Positions 20,752-29,920 of a stretch of 64,000 bases of DNA are shown piece by piece. The stretch lies in contig NZ_JAMDGZ010000047.1 of the NCBI RefSeq assembly GCF_028656935.1, positions 62,001 to 126,000 of the forward strand. Reading direction: 5' to 3'. The notes beneath the pieces are model-generated. The model was not told where the DNA came from, did no database searches, and saw only the letters and a list, made by a program, of their open reading frames with translations. Made by a program: the position numbers and the translations under genes. Source of the DNA: Pseudomonas rubra (GTDB taxonomy: Bacteria > Pseudomonadota > Gammaproteobacteria > Pseudomonadales > Pseudomonadaceae). Each line of letters starts with the position of its first letter. The stretch's first letter is position 1.

Positions 20752-21960
20752 TCAGTCCTGACTGGTGGCGCCGATCTTGTGAATCGACAGGTCGGCGCCG
20801 TAATACTCCTGCTCCTGGCTCAGGCGCAAGCCGTGCAGCAGCTTGATGCTGCCGTACACGGCAAAACCACCGAGCAAGGCCACCAGCACGCCGGCCAGGC
20901 TGCCGATCAGTTGGCTGATCAGACTCACCCCGCCCAGCCCGCCCAAGGCACTCTGGCCGAAGATGCCACAGGCGATCCCGCCCCACACCCCGCACAAACC
21001 GTGCAGCGGCCATACCCCCAGGACATCGTCGATCTTCCAGGTGCTCTGCGCTGCGATAAAACACCAGACAAACAACGCCCCGGCAATCGCCCCGGTGACC
21101 AACGCACCCACCGGGTGCATCAGGTCGGACCCCGCACACACTGCCACCAGCCCGGCCAGCGGGCCGTTGTGCAGAAAGCCCGGGTCATTGCGCCCGACCA
21201 GCAAGGCGGCAACGGTGCCGCCGACCATGGCCATCAGCGAGTTGACCGCCACCAGGCCACTGACCCCTTGCAGGGTTTGCGCACTCATGACGTTAAAGCC
21301 GAACCAGCCGACAATCAGAATCCATGAGCCCAGGGCCAGAAACGGAATGTTCGACGGCGCAAAGGCCACCAGCTTGCCGTCGCGGTAACGGCCATTGCGC
21401 GGCCCCAGCAGCAAGACCGCCGCCAGCGCCAGCCAGCCGCCCATGGCATGCACCACAACCGAGCCGGCAAAGTCATGGAAGCCTGCGCCAAAGCGCGCCG
21501 CCAGCCAGGCCTGCAGGCCAAAATTGCCGTTCCAGACAATGCCTTCGAAGAACGGATAGACAAAGGCCACGATCAGCACCGTGGCGCACAGTTGCGGAGC
21601 AAAGCGCGCCCGCTCGGCGATCCCGCCGGAGATGATCGCCGGAATCGCCGCAGCAAAGGTCAGCAGAAAAAAGAACTTCACCAGGCTGTAGCCATGCTCC
21701 TGGCTCAGCACCTGGGCCGGCTGCAGAAAACTGACGCCGTAGGAAATCCAGTAACCGATGAAGAAGTACGCCAGGGTCGAGACAGCGAAATCGCTGAGAA
21801 TCTTCGACAGGGCATTGACCTGGTTCTTGTGCCGCACAGTGCCCACTTCAAGGAAGGCAAAACCGGCATGCATGGCCAGGACCATCACCGCACCGAGCAG
21901 AATGAACAGCGTATTGGAACCGTGGACCAGGGTGTCCACTGCGCTTTGCAAATTTTCCAT
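20752..21960 (-). CDS. amtB: Ammonium transporter
   Basis: Amt/Rh-family ammonium channel of 402 residues with eleven predicted membrane helices. Conserved segments include HAGFAFLEVGTVRHKN, FAGSVVVHAMGG (one pore histidine) and the GVWGGIACGIFG region near the second pore histidine. The start is the ATG at 21960 (MENLQS), usual for this family, although its ribosome-binding site is poor. A TTG at about 22000 behind AGGAG is an alternative. No glnK is next to it, so it is a second, unlinked Amt. A sigma-54-like promoter lies about 200 bp upstream. Confidence 0.93.
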   Translation of the reverse strand: MENLQSAVDTLVHGSNTLFILLGAVMVLAMHAGFAFLEVGTVRHKNQVNALSKILSDFAVSTLAYFFIGYWISYGVSFLQPAQVLSQEHGYSLVKFFFLLTFAAAIPAIISGGIAERARFAPQLCATVLIVAFVYPFFEGIVWNGNFGLQAWLAARFGAGFHDFAGSVVVHAMGGWLALAAVLLLGPRNGRYRDGKLVAFAPSNIPFLALGSWILIVGWFGFNVMSAQTLQGVSGLVAVNSLMAMVGGTVAALLVGRNDPGFLHNGPLAGLVAVCAGSDLMHPVGALVTGAIAGALFVWCFIAAQSTWKIDDVLGVWPLHGLCGVWGGIACGIFGQSALGGLGGVSLISQLIGSLAGVLVALLGGFAVYGSIKLLHGLRLSQEQEYYGADLSIHKIGATSQD

Positions 21961-22261
21961 GGAAAGGGCAGGCCTGCAAAAAGCACCAAGACAGTTCAAA
22001 AACACTCCTGCATGCACCAGCCTGGATCGTTGTTACGGCCACCTCCCTGGCCAATCCGGGTGGTACAGGAGTTTTTCCTTGGGTTTGTCGTGGATTGGGT
22101 TAAGGTTTACAGGTCCCGGCATCTGCTTGCGCCCGTAATCGGCGCAGGCACCGGGCCTGGCGCACCATGGCGAAGCAAAAGCTGTACCAGCGAAATTGCA
22201 CTTGAACCTTCGCCCGCGCCCACGACTCGAAATAGCCATACACACCGTTAGGGAGAGCCCC
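21961..22261. other. Divergent promoter region of amtB and the DUF883 gene
   Basis: About 300 bp with no gene. It holds the sigma-54-like promoter (22173-22190) for amtB and, in the amtB leader, an interrupted inverted repeat (AAAAACACTCCTG near 21998; CAGGAGTTTTT near 22063) enclosing a GGCCA/TGGCC stem. The plus-strand promoter must be near 22200-22240. Confidence 0.5.
22173..22190 (-). promoter_or_regulatory. Sigma-54-like promoter for amtB
   Basis: On the minus strand CTGGTACAGCTTTTGCTT matches the -24/-12 consensus (YTGGCACG-N4-TTGCW) with two mismatches and exactly ten bases between the GG and GC. It points toward amtB, which is commonly NtrC/RpoN-controlled. I could not find a clear NtrC enhancer site. 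Confidence 0.5.
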
Positions 22262-22576
22262 ATGGCCAGCAAATCGGCAAAGACTGCTCAAGACATACTG
22301 ATGGCTGACTTCCAGGCCCTGGTACGCGATACCGAAAAGCTGCTGGAGCACACTGCGACCCTGGCTGGCGATCAAGCCGATGACCTGCGCGAGCAGATCC
22401 ACGACAGCCTGCTGCGCGCCCGGAAAACCTTGCAACTGACCCAGGACTCGGTACGCGAGCGCGGCGAGGCGGCCCTGGCGGCCACCGAGGAGTACGTGCA
22501 AAGCAACCCCTGGCAGTCGATCGGCATTGCTGCGGGTGTCGGCTTCCTGATTGGCCTCTTGGCCAGCCGCCGCTGA
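22262..22576 (+). CDS. DUF883 (YqjD/ElaB-like) membrane-anchored protein
   Basis: Protein of 104 residues with a long amphipathic, charged helical region (about residues 10-75) and a C-terminal hydrophobic anchor (SIGIAAGVGFLIGLLASRR). This is the layout of the YqjD/ElaB family, inner-membrane proteins that bind ribosomes in stationary phase in E. coli. The ATG at 22262 follows AGGGAG. It is the first gene of a three-gene operon with YqjE- and YqjK-like proteins. Confidence 0.88.
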   Translation: MASKSAKTAQDILMADFQALVRDTEKLLEHTATLAGDQADDLREQIHDSLLRARKTLQLTQDSVRERGEAALAATEEYVQSNPWQSIGIAAGVGFLIGLLASRR

Positions 22577-22585
22577 GGAGCGCGC

Positions 22586-22963
22586 ATGGAAAGTGAACCA
22601 CTTGCCGGCGCCGGCCCCTCCAGCAAACGTCTTGGCGCCGCGGTGCTGGGCTTGCTCCACGGCCACGTCGAACTGTTCGGCATCGAACTGCAGGAACAAA
22701 AAGCCCGCACCCTGAGCCTGCTGCTGTTCGCAGGCCTGGCGTTGGTGTTTGCCCTGTTGTTGCTGACCGCCCTCTCCGGCCTGATGCTGGTCATGCTCTG
22801 GGACAGCTACCGCCTGGCCGGCATCATTGGCCTGTGCGTGTTCTACGCGATTGCGGCACTGTTCTGCGGCCTGCGCCTGAAGGCGGCGGTGTTCGATGAG
22901 TCATCGCCGTTCAGCTCAACCCTCGAAGAACTTGCCAAAGACCGGGAGCGCCTGCTGCCATGA
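22586..22963 (+). CDS. YqjE-like (phage holin superfamily III) membrane protein
   Basis: Protein of 125 residues with two hydrophobic segments (about residues 45-70 and 78-98) separated by a short loop, matching the YqjE/DUF1469 family. It starts nine bases after the DUF883 gene and overlaps the next gene by the ATGA arrangement, which indicates translational coupling. Probably inner membrane; precise role unknown. Confidence 0.85.
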   Translation: MESEPLAGAGPSSKRLGAAVLGLLHGHVELFGIELQEQKARTLSLLLFAGLALVFALLLLTALSGLMLVMLWDSYRLAGIIGLCVFYAIAALFCGLRLKAAVFDESSPFSSTLEELAKDRERLLP

Positions 22964-23292
22964 GCCTGCCAGAACTACCGCACACCACCGATCGCCGGGA
23001 ACTGCGCAAAGCCCTGGTCCGCTTGCGTCTGGAGATGCACCGCCAGGAGATCCGCCATGAATCCGGGCAACTGCTCAACCCCCTGACCCGCTTGCGCGCC
23101 GTGGGCGACTCGCTGCAAGGCGGCCTGGGCATTAAACACGCGCCGCTGTGGGGCATTGGTGCCGTGGTGCTGCTCGGGTTTCTCACTGGCAAAGGCGCGC
23201 GTAGCGGTAGCGTCAGCCGCCTGGTACGCCTGGGAACCAGCTTGATTCCTTTGTTGAAGCTGGCCATGCAAGGGGCTGCTAGCAAGCGTTGA
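22960..23292 (+). CDS. YqjK-like small membrane protein
   Basis: Protein of 110 residues, third gene of the DUF883/YqjE operon. An N-terminal charged helix (RRELRKALVRLRLEMHRQEIRHE) precedes a weak hydrophobic segment (LWGIGAVVLLGFLTG). Function is unknown; assignment to YqjK rests on gene order and general layout. Confidence 0.75.
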   Translation: MSLPELPHTTDRRELRKALVRLRLEMHRQEIRHESGQLLNPLTRLRAVGDSLQGGLGIKHAPLWGIGAVVLLGFLTGKGARSGSVSRLVRLGTSLIPLLKLAMQGAASKR

Positions 23293-23301
23293 GCTGGCCT
23301 T

Positions 23302-23341
23302 GTTGTGGGAGCGGGCTGCAAGAACACACTTGCAGCCCCCG
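23302..23341 (+). repeat. REP-like hairpin between the yqj-type operon and dgt
   Basis: TGTGGGAGCGGGCTGCAAG followed by ACACTTGCAGCCC forms a ten-base perfect stem (GGGCTGCAAG/CTTGCAGCCC). The GTGGGAGC head is typical of Pseudomonas REP elements. It may also stabilise the upstream mRNA. Confidence 0.7.
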
Positions 23342-23385
23342 ACCCAAAGCACGAAGCTAACCCCCTGCCCCCCCACACCGGAGAA

Positions 23386-24723
23386 ATGGCCTTGGATTGG
23401 CACACCCTGCTCACCCGCGAACGCCTCGGTAAACCCCTGCACAGCCCCGAAGAGCTCGGCCGTACCCCGTTCCACAAAGACCACGACCGGATCATCTTTT
23501 CCGGCGCTTTCCGCCGCCTGGGCCGCAAGACCCAGGTGCATCCGGTGTCAAGCAACGACCACATCCACACCCGCCTGACCCATTCCCTGGAAGTCAGCTG
23601 CGTCGGTCGCTCGCTGGGCATGCGCGTCGGCGAAACCCTGCGTGCCAGCCTGCCGCAATGGTGCGATCCCAGCGACCTGGGCATGGTCGTACAATCTGCG
23701 TGCCTGGCTCACGACATCGGCAATCCACCCTTTGGCCACTCCGGCGAAGACGCCATCCGCCACTGGTTCCAACAGGCCGCCGGGCGCGGCTGGCTGGATG
23801 CAATGAGCGAAACCGAACGCGCCGATTTTCTCAATTTCGAAGGCAACGCCCAGGGTTTTCGTGTCCTTACCCAGCTTGAATATCACCAGTTCGACGGCGG
23901 CACCCGGCTGACCTACGCAACCCTTGGCACCTACCTGAAATATCCCTGGACGGCACGTCACGCTGACGCCCTGGGCTACAAGAAGCACAAGTTCGGCTGC
24001 TACCAAAGCGAGCTGCCGCTGCTTGAACAGATCGCCCACAAGCTGGGCCTACCGCAACTTGAAGAGCAGCGCTGGGCACGTCACCCGCTGGTGTATCTGA
24101 TGGAGGCTGCCGATGACATCTGCTATGGCCTGATCGATCTGGAAGACGGCCTGGAGATGGACCTGCTCGACTACGCCGAAGTCGAGTCACTGCTACTGAG
24201 CCTGGTGGGTGACGATCTACCGGAAACCTACCGCCAGCTTGGCCCCGACGACTCGCGTCGGCGCAAGCTGGCCATCCTGCGCGGCAAGGCCATAGAGCAC
24301 CTGACCAACGCCGCCGCGCGCGCTTTCGTCGAGCAACAGGACGCACTGCTCGCAGGCACCCTCTGTGGTGATCTGGTCGAGCACATGCATGGCCCGGCCA
24401 AACGTTGCGTGCTGCAGGCCAAGGACATTGCCCGGAAAAAAATCTTCCAGGACAAACGCAAGACCCTGCATGAGATTGGCGCCTATACCACCCTGGAAAT
24501 CCTCCTCAATTCGTTCTGCGGTGCTGCTCTGGAACAACATGGCGGGCGTACGCCATCGTTCAAGAGTCGAAGAATTCTCGATTTGCTGGGCAAAAATGCA
24601 CCGAGCCCTGACGCCTCCCTGCACGCTTCGTTCCTGCGCATGATCGATTTCATCGCCGGAATGACAGACAGTTACGCCAGCGAAATGGCCCGTGAGATGA
24701 CCGGCCGCTCCAGCCCGACTTGA
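23386..24723 (+). CDS. dgt: dGTPase (deoxyguanosinetriphosphate triphosphohydrolase-like)
   Basis: HD-domain enzyme that hydrolyses dNTPs to deoxynucleoside and triphosphate. It has 445 residues and carries RRLGRKTQV, THSLEVS and the metal-binding HDIGNPPFGHSGE, together with the conserved MEAADDICYGLIDLEDG. The start is the ATG at 23386 (MALDWHTLL), with GGAG close upstream; upstream in-frame codons would run through the REP element. The C-terminal region is full length. Confidence 0.92.
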   Translation: MALDWHTLLTRERLGKPLHSPEELGRTPFHKDHDRIIFSGAFRRLGRKTQVHPVSSNDHIHTRLTHSLEVSCVGRSLGMRVGETLRASLPQWCDPSDLGMVVQSACLAHDIGNPPFGHSGEDAIRHWFQQAAGRGWLDAMSETERADFLNFEGNAQGFRVLTQLEYHQFDGGTRLTYATLGTYLKYPWTARHADALGYKKHKFGCYQSELPLLEQIAHKLGLPQLEEQRWARHPLVYLMEAADDICYGLIDLEDGLEMDLLDYAEVESLLLSLVGDDLPETYRQLGPDDSRRRKLAILRGKAIEHLTNAAARAFVEQQDALLAGTLCGDLVEHMHGPAKRCVLQAKDIARKKIFQDKRKTLHEIGAYTTLEILLNSFCGAALEQHGGRTPSFKSRRILDLLGKNAPSPDASLHASFLRMIDFIAGMTDSYASEMAREMTGRSSPT

Positions 24724-24790
24724 TGTTCTCTGCCGCGCACTGACCGTCAGTCGAGCAGTGCGTGTGCAGCCGAGACAAGCAGGAAACTAC

Positions 24791-24908
24791 CTACACTTCA
24801 AAGCAAAGTATAAACAGACCTACACATTCGAAACATAAGCTTACCGCCACCCTATTGACACCAACCACTTCACAGAACCAACTGTAATCCTATACTTCAA
24901 ATAAAGTA
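24791..24908 (+). promoter_or_regulatory. Pair of similar sites upstream of the response-regulator gene
   Basis: CTACACTTCAAAGCAAAGTA (24791-24810) and CTATACTTCAAATAAAGTA (24890-24908) are imperfect direct repeats about 100 bp apart. Each contains an ACTT...AAGT dyad. They lie in an AT-rich 289-bp intergenic region before the LuxR-type regulator and are plausible binding sites for it or another regulator. No other gene is visible in this gap. Confidence 0.5.
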
Positions 24909-25012
24909 GGACTTTTCCTATATATCCACTAATCACCCGTTAGTTCATGCCCGACCTGTTCCATCTGCGTTAAGGTGCCCTTACTCCCTCTGGCACCTTA
25001 TGGAAATTCAAC

Positions 25013-25639
25013 ATGTATTCTGTATTCATCGTCGACGATCATCCGGTCATCCGCCTGGCGGTGCGCATGCTTCTGGAGAATGAAGGCTATCGAGTGGTGG
25101 GAGAATCGGACAACGGGGTAGATGCCATGCAAATGGTCCGCGAATGCCTGCCGGACCTGATCATCCTCGACATCAGTATCCCCCGACTGGACGGTCTGGA
25201 AGTCCTCTCGCGCTTTCACACGATGGGCATCCCGTTGAAAATCCTGATACTGACCGCGCAATCACCAGCGCTCTTCGCCATTCGCTGCATGCATTCGGGT
25301 GCTGCCGGCTATGTCTGCAAGCAAGAAGACCTCAGTGAACTACTCAGTGCTATAAAAGCAGTTCTTTCCGGTTACAACTACTTCCCCAGCCAAGCGATCA
25401 ACCCGGTACGCAAACACGAAGATCCAGCCTCGGAACTGGACCTGTTCAAACAGGTCAACGATCGCGAGTTGATGGTCCTGCAATTGTTTGCCCAAGGTAG
25501 AAGTAACAAGGAAATAGCCCAAGGCATGTTTCTCAGCAACAAGACCGTCAGCACCTATAAAAAAAGGCTGATGCAAAAACTTCAGGCCAGCTCACTGGTC
25601 GAACTGATTGAAATGGCCAAGCGCAATGCACTGGTTTGA
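25013..25639 (+). CDS. LuxR/NarL-type response regulator (BvgA/EvgA-like)
   Basis: Two-component DNA-binding regulator of 208 residues. The receiver domain (1-120) has the acidic pair in VDDHP, the phospho-acceptor Asp in LIILDISIPRLDG and the conserved Lys in YVCKQED. The C-terminal LuxR helix-turn-helix is ELMVLQLFAQGRSNKEIAQGM...SNKTVSTYKKRLMQKL. The partner kinase follows immediately (eight bases after the stop). The order regulator-hybrid kinase with a periplasmic Venus-flytrap sensor is that of BvgA/BvgS and EvgA/EvgS. Confidence 0.92.
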   Translation: MYSVFIVDDHPVIRLAVRMLLENEGYRVVGESDNGVDAMQMVRECLPDLIILDISIPRLDGLEVLSRFHTMGIPLKILILTAQSPALFAIRCMHSGAAGYVCKQEDLSELLSAIKAVLSGYNYFPSQAINPVRKHEDPASELDLFKQVNDRELMVLQLFAQGRSNKEIAQGMFLSNKTVSTYKKRLMQKLQASSLVELIEMAKRNALV

Positions 25640-25647
25640 GGCCATTA

Positions 25648-28600
25648 ATGCTTAGGCGCAGCCTTGCCCTCCTGCTCTGCGGCCTGCTGGCCTGTTTGAG
25701 CATGGCCCCGCAGGCGCACGAAGTCGCCTCCACGCCTTTTACCTTGTTCAGCCGCGCCGGCCCGATTGCCATGCAACTGTCCTTGAGCCCAGCCCAGCGC
25801 CTGTGGATCAAAGGCAAAGGCGAACTGGTCCTGGGCACTTCGGCACCGGATTACCCGCCCTTCGACATGACCGCCAGTGGCCGTGACTACGAAGGCCTGA
25901 CCGCCGACTTCGCCGGCCTGATCGGTTCGGCCCTGGGCTTGCCGATCCGAGTGCAACGCTTCGCCACCCGCCAGGAGGCGGTCAGGGCACTGGCACAAGG
26001 CCAGATCGACCTGCTCGGCAGCACCAACGGCTTCGAGGCGGTCACCCCGGGCATCGCCCTGTCATTACCCTACGCCGTTGATCAACCAGTAATGGTGACC
26101 CGTGAAAACGAAACGCGGCCCCTGGATACCGGCCTGGCCGGCCTGCGCCTGAGCATGGTCTACCACTACCTGCCGATGGAGGAAGTGCTGGCCAACTACC
26201 CTGACGCCACCATCCAGTCCTACCCCTCATACCAGAACGCGCTGAATGCGGTGGCCTTCGACCAGGCCGATGTCTTTCTCGGCGATACCATCTCCACCCA
26301 CTACCTGATCAATCAGGGCCATCTGCAGAACGTCAAGATGGCCAACTTCGGTAAACATGAACCCGTTGGTTTCAGCTTTGCTGTGCAACGCAGCAACCAG
26401 CTCCTGCTGGAACTGATCAACGCCACCCTCGAAACGGTGTCCAGCAGCACCCGAGAAAGCATTTTCAAGCGTTGGAGCGCCGGCAGCGACGTGTTGCTGA
26501 CCGACCGCAAGCTGCAACTGTCGCAACGTGAAGAACGCTGGCTGAGCGGCCACCCGGTGGTGCGGGTGGTGGTCAATGAAACCGCCGCGCCACTGACCTT
26601 CTTCGACAACGCCGGAAACTTTCGCGGAATTGCCGCCGACCTGCTGGAACTGATTCGCCTGCGTACCGGACTGCGCTTCGAAGTGCAGCGCGCCAGTGGT
26701 ATCAGCGACATGATCGATCGCCTTAACCATGACCAGGCCGACGTCATCGCGGCGATTTCACCCAGCCCCCGCCGGGCAGGAACCCTGGCGATCAGCCGGC
26801 CTTACCTGGAAAATTCCTACGTGCTGTTGACGCGCAAGGGCAGCGACCAACCCGACTCACTGGAGCACATGGCTGGCCGACGCTTGGCACTGACCCGCGA
26901 TAGTCCCTTGTACGATGACTTGCGCCAACGCTTCCCCGGCATCCAATTGGTCGAAACCGAGAGTACCTTCTATTCCACCTCGCTACTGGCTAACGGCCAT
27001 GTCGATGCGGCGATTACCGCATTGATCAATGCCAACTTCAGCCTGGCGTCCCAACGCGAGCTGGTCATTCGCTCATCGGTCGGTGCCGAACCCGCCACCT
27101 TTGCCATGGCGACGGCACGAGGCGCTCAGGAGTTGGGTTCCATCCTCGACAAGGCATTGCTGAGCATCGCTCCGGAGGAGCTCGGTATCATCAACAGCCG
27201 CTGGCGTGGCTACAGCACCGAAACCGATGCCTACTGGCAAAAGTACCAGCGTCTGATCCTTCAGGTGGTGCTGGGCACCAGCCTGTTGCTGTTGCTGTCA
27301 CTGGCCTGGAATGCCTGGATGCGCCGCCAGATCAAGCAGCGCGAGGCCGCCGAACGCGCCCTCAACGACCAGCTCGAGTTCATGCGCGCTTTGCTCAACG
27401 GCACGCCCCACCCGATGTACGTTCGCGATCGCGCGGGGTTGCTGCAGAGCTGCAATGTCAGCTATCTGGAAGCGGTGGAAGCACGGCTTGAAGATGTCCT
27501 GGGCAAAAGCATCCGGGACAGCACCCTGGGCGACAGCTGCTATGCCAGTCAGATCCAGGCCGACTACCAGAGGGTCCTGCGCGAAGGGGTCCCACTGATC
27601 GTTGACCGGCCTTTACTGCTCAAGGAGCGTGAGCTGACCATCTACCACTGGATCCTGCCTTACCGCGACTCCCTCGGCGAAGTCCAGGGCATCATCGGCG
27701 GCTGGATCGACATCAGCGAGCGCCGCCAGTTGATCCAGGACCTGCGCCTGGCCAAGCAGCGGGCCGACGATGCCAATCGCGCCAAGAGCGTGTTCCTGGC
27801 GACCATCAGCCACGAGATCCGTACGCCGATGAACGCCATCATCGGCATGCTTGAGCTCACCCTCAAACGCGCGGACCAGGGGCATATCGATCGGCCGGCA
27901 ATCGAGGTGGCCTACAACTCAGCAAAAGAACTGCTGACCTTGATCGGCGATATCCTCGACATGGCGCGCATTGAGTCCGGGCACATGACCCTGGCGCCGG
28001 AATCTGTCAACCTGGCCGAGCTGGTTGAATCGGTCGGTCGCGTGTTCGACGGTGTGGCCCGGCAGAAGGACCTGCGCCTGAACCTGGAAATCCCCGCGCA
28101 AGCGCGTTGTGAGGTGTTGCTCGACCCCCTGCGCTTCAAGCAGATTCTGTCAAACCTGGTCAGCAACGGGATCAAGTTCACCGAGCAGGGCCAGGTGACC
28201 GTACACCTGGCCCTGGAGCCTGGGCCCGCGGCCGGCCAACCGACCTTGCTGGTCACGGTACAGGACAGTGGCATCGGCATTCATGCGCAGGACCAGCAAC
28301 GTCTATTCCTGCCCTTCGCCCAAGCCAACCCGGACAGCAACCTGGCCCGCAGCGGCACCGGGCTGGGCCTGGCCATCAGCCGTGATCTGTGCCAGGCCAT
28401 GGGTGGCACGCTGAGTTTGCACAGTGTGTTCGGCCAAGGCACCCGGGTATCCATCAACATGCCCCTGACCCTGCTCGCCGATACACCCAAACCGGCCCCC
28501 GCGCCCCCAGCTCCCGATACACTGCTGCCGGCACTGCACGTACTGGTGATAGATGACCATCCGGCCAACCTGCTGCTGATCGCCCAGCAGCTGGATTTCC

Positions 28601-29301
28601 TCGGGCTTGAGCACACCAGCGCCGACAACGGCCTCAGTGGTCTGAGCATTTGGCGTCAAGGCCGTTTCGACGTGGTGATTGTCGACTGCAACATGCCGCA
28701 GATGAATGGCTATCAATTTACCCAGGCCATGCGAGACCACGAGCAGGCATACCAGTGGTTACCCTGCACTGTTCTCGGCTACACCGCCAACGCCCAGCCG
28801 GAAGTACGCGAACGTTGCCGACAGGTCGGAATGGATGATTGCCTGCTAAAGCCCATCAGTCTCAATGCCCTGGGCCTGCGCCTGGCCAAGGCCCCGCTGC
28901 TGGCGTCACGCCAGACAGTGCCCATGTCCATACCGTTCGACCTGCAGGGGCTGGAGCCGTTAGTGGGCAGCAATGCCAGCGATTTGCGTCAGTTGCTCGA
29001 AGAACTGCGACGCAGCTTCCAGCGCGATGCGGCGAAGCTTGCAGCCATCGACCCTAGTCAGGATGCGTTGCAACTGATGAACCTGGCCCACAGGATTCTG
29101 GGGCCGGCACGCATCATTCAGGCCGACGAGCTGATCCAGGCCTGTGAACGCCTGGAAGCCGACTGCAAGGATGCGCGCGCGCTCACGGTGCTCGGGCGGC
29201 GCCAACGACAAGTGCTGAGCGTCATGCAGGCGCTCGAATGCGCACTACAGGCACACCTGCAGCAATCTGCGCAACAGCGGCGCTCCATCGACAATGCCTG
29301 A
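25648..29301 (+). CDS. BvgS-like hybrid sensor histidine kinase with two periplasmic solute-binding domains
   Basis: Unorthodox sensor kinase of 1217 residues. In order: signal peptide (1-25); two SBP_bac_3 (Venus flytrap) domains (about 45-275 and 285-520); membrane helix (about 538-557); PAS domain (about 575-690); HisKA with His722 in ATISHEIRTPMNAIIG; HATPase (GTGLGLAISRDLC); receiver with Asp1013 in VDCNMPQMNG; HPt with His1148 in AHRILGPA. The phosphorelay would end on the upstream LuxR-type regulator. In the HPt the usual HxLKG reads HRILG, so Lys is missing, but the His is present. Start at ATG 25648 behind GAGG. The signal sensed and target genes are unknown. Confidence 0.93.
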   Translation: MLRRSLALLLCGLLACLSMAPQAHEVASTPFTLFSRAGPIAMQLSLSPAQRLWIKGKGELVLGTSAPDYPPFDMTASGRDYEGLTADFAGLIGSALGLPIRVQRFATRQEAVRALAQGQIDLLGSTNGFEAVTPGIALSLPYAVDQPVMVTRENETRPLDTGLAGLRLSMVYHYLPMEEVLANYPDATIQSYPSYQNALNAVAFDQADVFLGDTISTHYLINQGHLQNVKMANFGKHEPVGFSFAVQRSNQLLLELINATLETVSSSTRESIFKRWSAGSDVLLTDRKLQLSQREERWLSGHPVVRVVVNETAAPLTFFDNAGNFRGIAADLLELIRLRTGLRFEVQRASGISDMIDRLNHDQADVIAAISPSPRRAGTLAISRPYLENSYVLLTRKGSDQPDSLEHMAGRRLALTRDSPLYDDLRQRFPGIQLVETESTFYSTSLLANGHVDAAITALINANFSLASQRELVIRSSVGAEPATFAMATARGAQELGSILDKALLSIAPEELGIINSRWRGYSTETDAYWQKYQRLILQVVLGTSLLLLLSLAWNAWMRRQIKQREAAERALNDQLEFMRALLNGTPHPMYVRDRAGLLQSCNVSYLEAVEARLEDVLGKSIRDSTLGDSCYASQIQADYQRVLREGVPLIVDRPLLLKERELTIYHWILPYRDSLGEVQGIIGGWIDISERRQLIQDLRLAKQRADDANRAKSVFLATISHEIRTPMNAIIGMLELTLKRADQGHIDRPAIEVAYNSAKELLTLIGDILDMARIESGHMTLAPESVNLAELVESVGRVFDGVARQKDLRLNLEIPAQARCEVLLDPLRFKQILSNLVSNGIKFTEQGQVTVHLALEPGPAAGQPTLLVTVQDSGIGIHAQDQQRLFLPFAQANPDSNLARSGTGLGLAISRDLCQAMGGTLSLHSVFGQGTRVSINMPLTLLADTPKPAPAPPAPDTLLPALHVLVIDDHPANLLLIAQQLDFLGLEHTSADNGLSGLSIWRQGRFDVVIVDCNMPQMNGYQFTQAMRDHEQAYQWLPCTVLGYTANAQPEVRERCRQVGMDDCLLKPISLNALGLRLAKAPLLASRQTVPMSIPFDLQGLEPLVGSNASDLRQLLEELRRSFQRDAAKLAAIDPSQDALQLMNLAHRILGPARIIQADELIQACERLEADCKDARALTVLGRRQRQVLSVMQALECALQAHLQQSAQQRRSIDNA

Positions 29302-29323
29302 ACAGGCATCCAGGCCCAGAAAC

Positions 29324-29354
29324 GAAAACGGCGGCCACTGGGGCCGCCGTTTTC
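29324..29354. terminator. Bidirectional intrinsic terminator
   Basis: GAAAACGGCGGCC and GGCCGCCGTTTTC form a perfect 13-base stem with a five-base loop. A-tracts and T-tracts flank it on both sides, so it can stop both the sensor kinase and the convergent yggL transcripts. Confidence 0.92.
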
Positions 29355-29361
29355 AGCTGGA

Positions 29362-29706
29362 TCAGGAAGCCGGGTTGACCGGTTTTTCCGGATACCAGGC
29401 GTCCAGCAGCGGGCTGACTTCAACTTTGGTCAGTTCGCTACGGCCCTTGAGCCAGGCTTCAACAGCAGCGCGCTGCTCTTCGGTGACCGAGCCACGATCT
29501 GCCTTGCAGACCAGACCGAAGTCTTCGCCGCCAACGTAGTCCAGACCATTGGCATCCATGGCGTCTTCCAGGAATGCATCGAGGAAGGCGTCAATGGCTT
29601 CGTCGGACAGGTCTTCCTTGAACTCCAGGTTCAGCTCAAAACCCAGCTCCTGGAATTCATCCACGCAGAGTTTTTTGCGCAGACGGCGGGAACGGTTAGT
29701 GGCCAT
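29362..29706 (-). CDS. yggL: YggL-family 50S ribosome-associated protein
   Basis: Small acidic protein (114 aa) of the YggL/DUF469 family, members of which bind the 50S subunit in E. coli and Pseudomonas. It starts MATNRSRRLRKKLCVDEFQ with the family-typical basic N-terminus, then FELNLEFKEDLSDEAIDAFLDAF. The ATG at 29706 follows AGAGGA with good spacing. Confidence 0.92.
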   Translation of the reverse strand: MATNRSRRLRKKLCVDEFQELGFELNLEFKEDLSDEAIDAFLDAFLEDAMDANGLDYVGGEDFGLVCKADRGSVTEEQRAAVEAWLKGRSELTKVEVSPLLDAWYPEKPVNPAS

Positions 29707-29920
29707 GAAACAATCCTCTTGAGTAATAACGCGCGGCACTTTACCAGTTTCGCCGCGCCCTTGTCGGACTAAAAGCCGATAAGCTGTTGTTTGATCCTGT
29801 ATTCACAGGCCCATGAGCTTTCGGCTTGGGGCATAATGCGCGCTATATATTTCCGTGTCGGGGCCTTCACCTTTTTTCGCTCCGTTTTTTTCACCCCTCG
29901 CTCGCAGGGTTTTATTGCAC

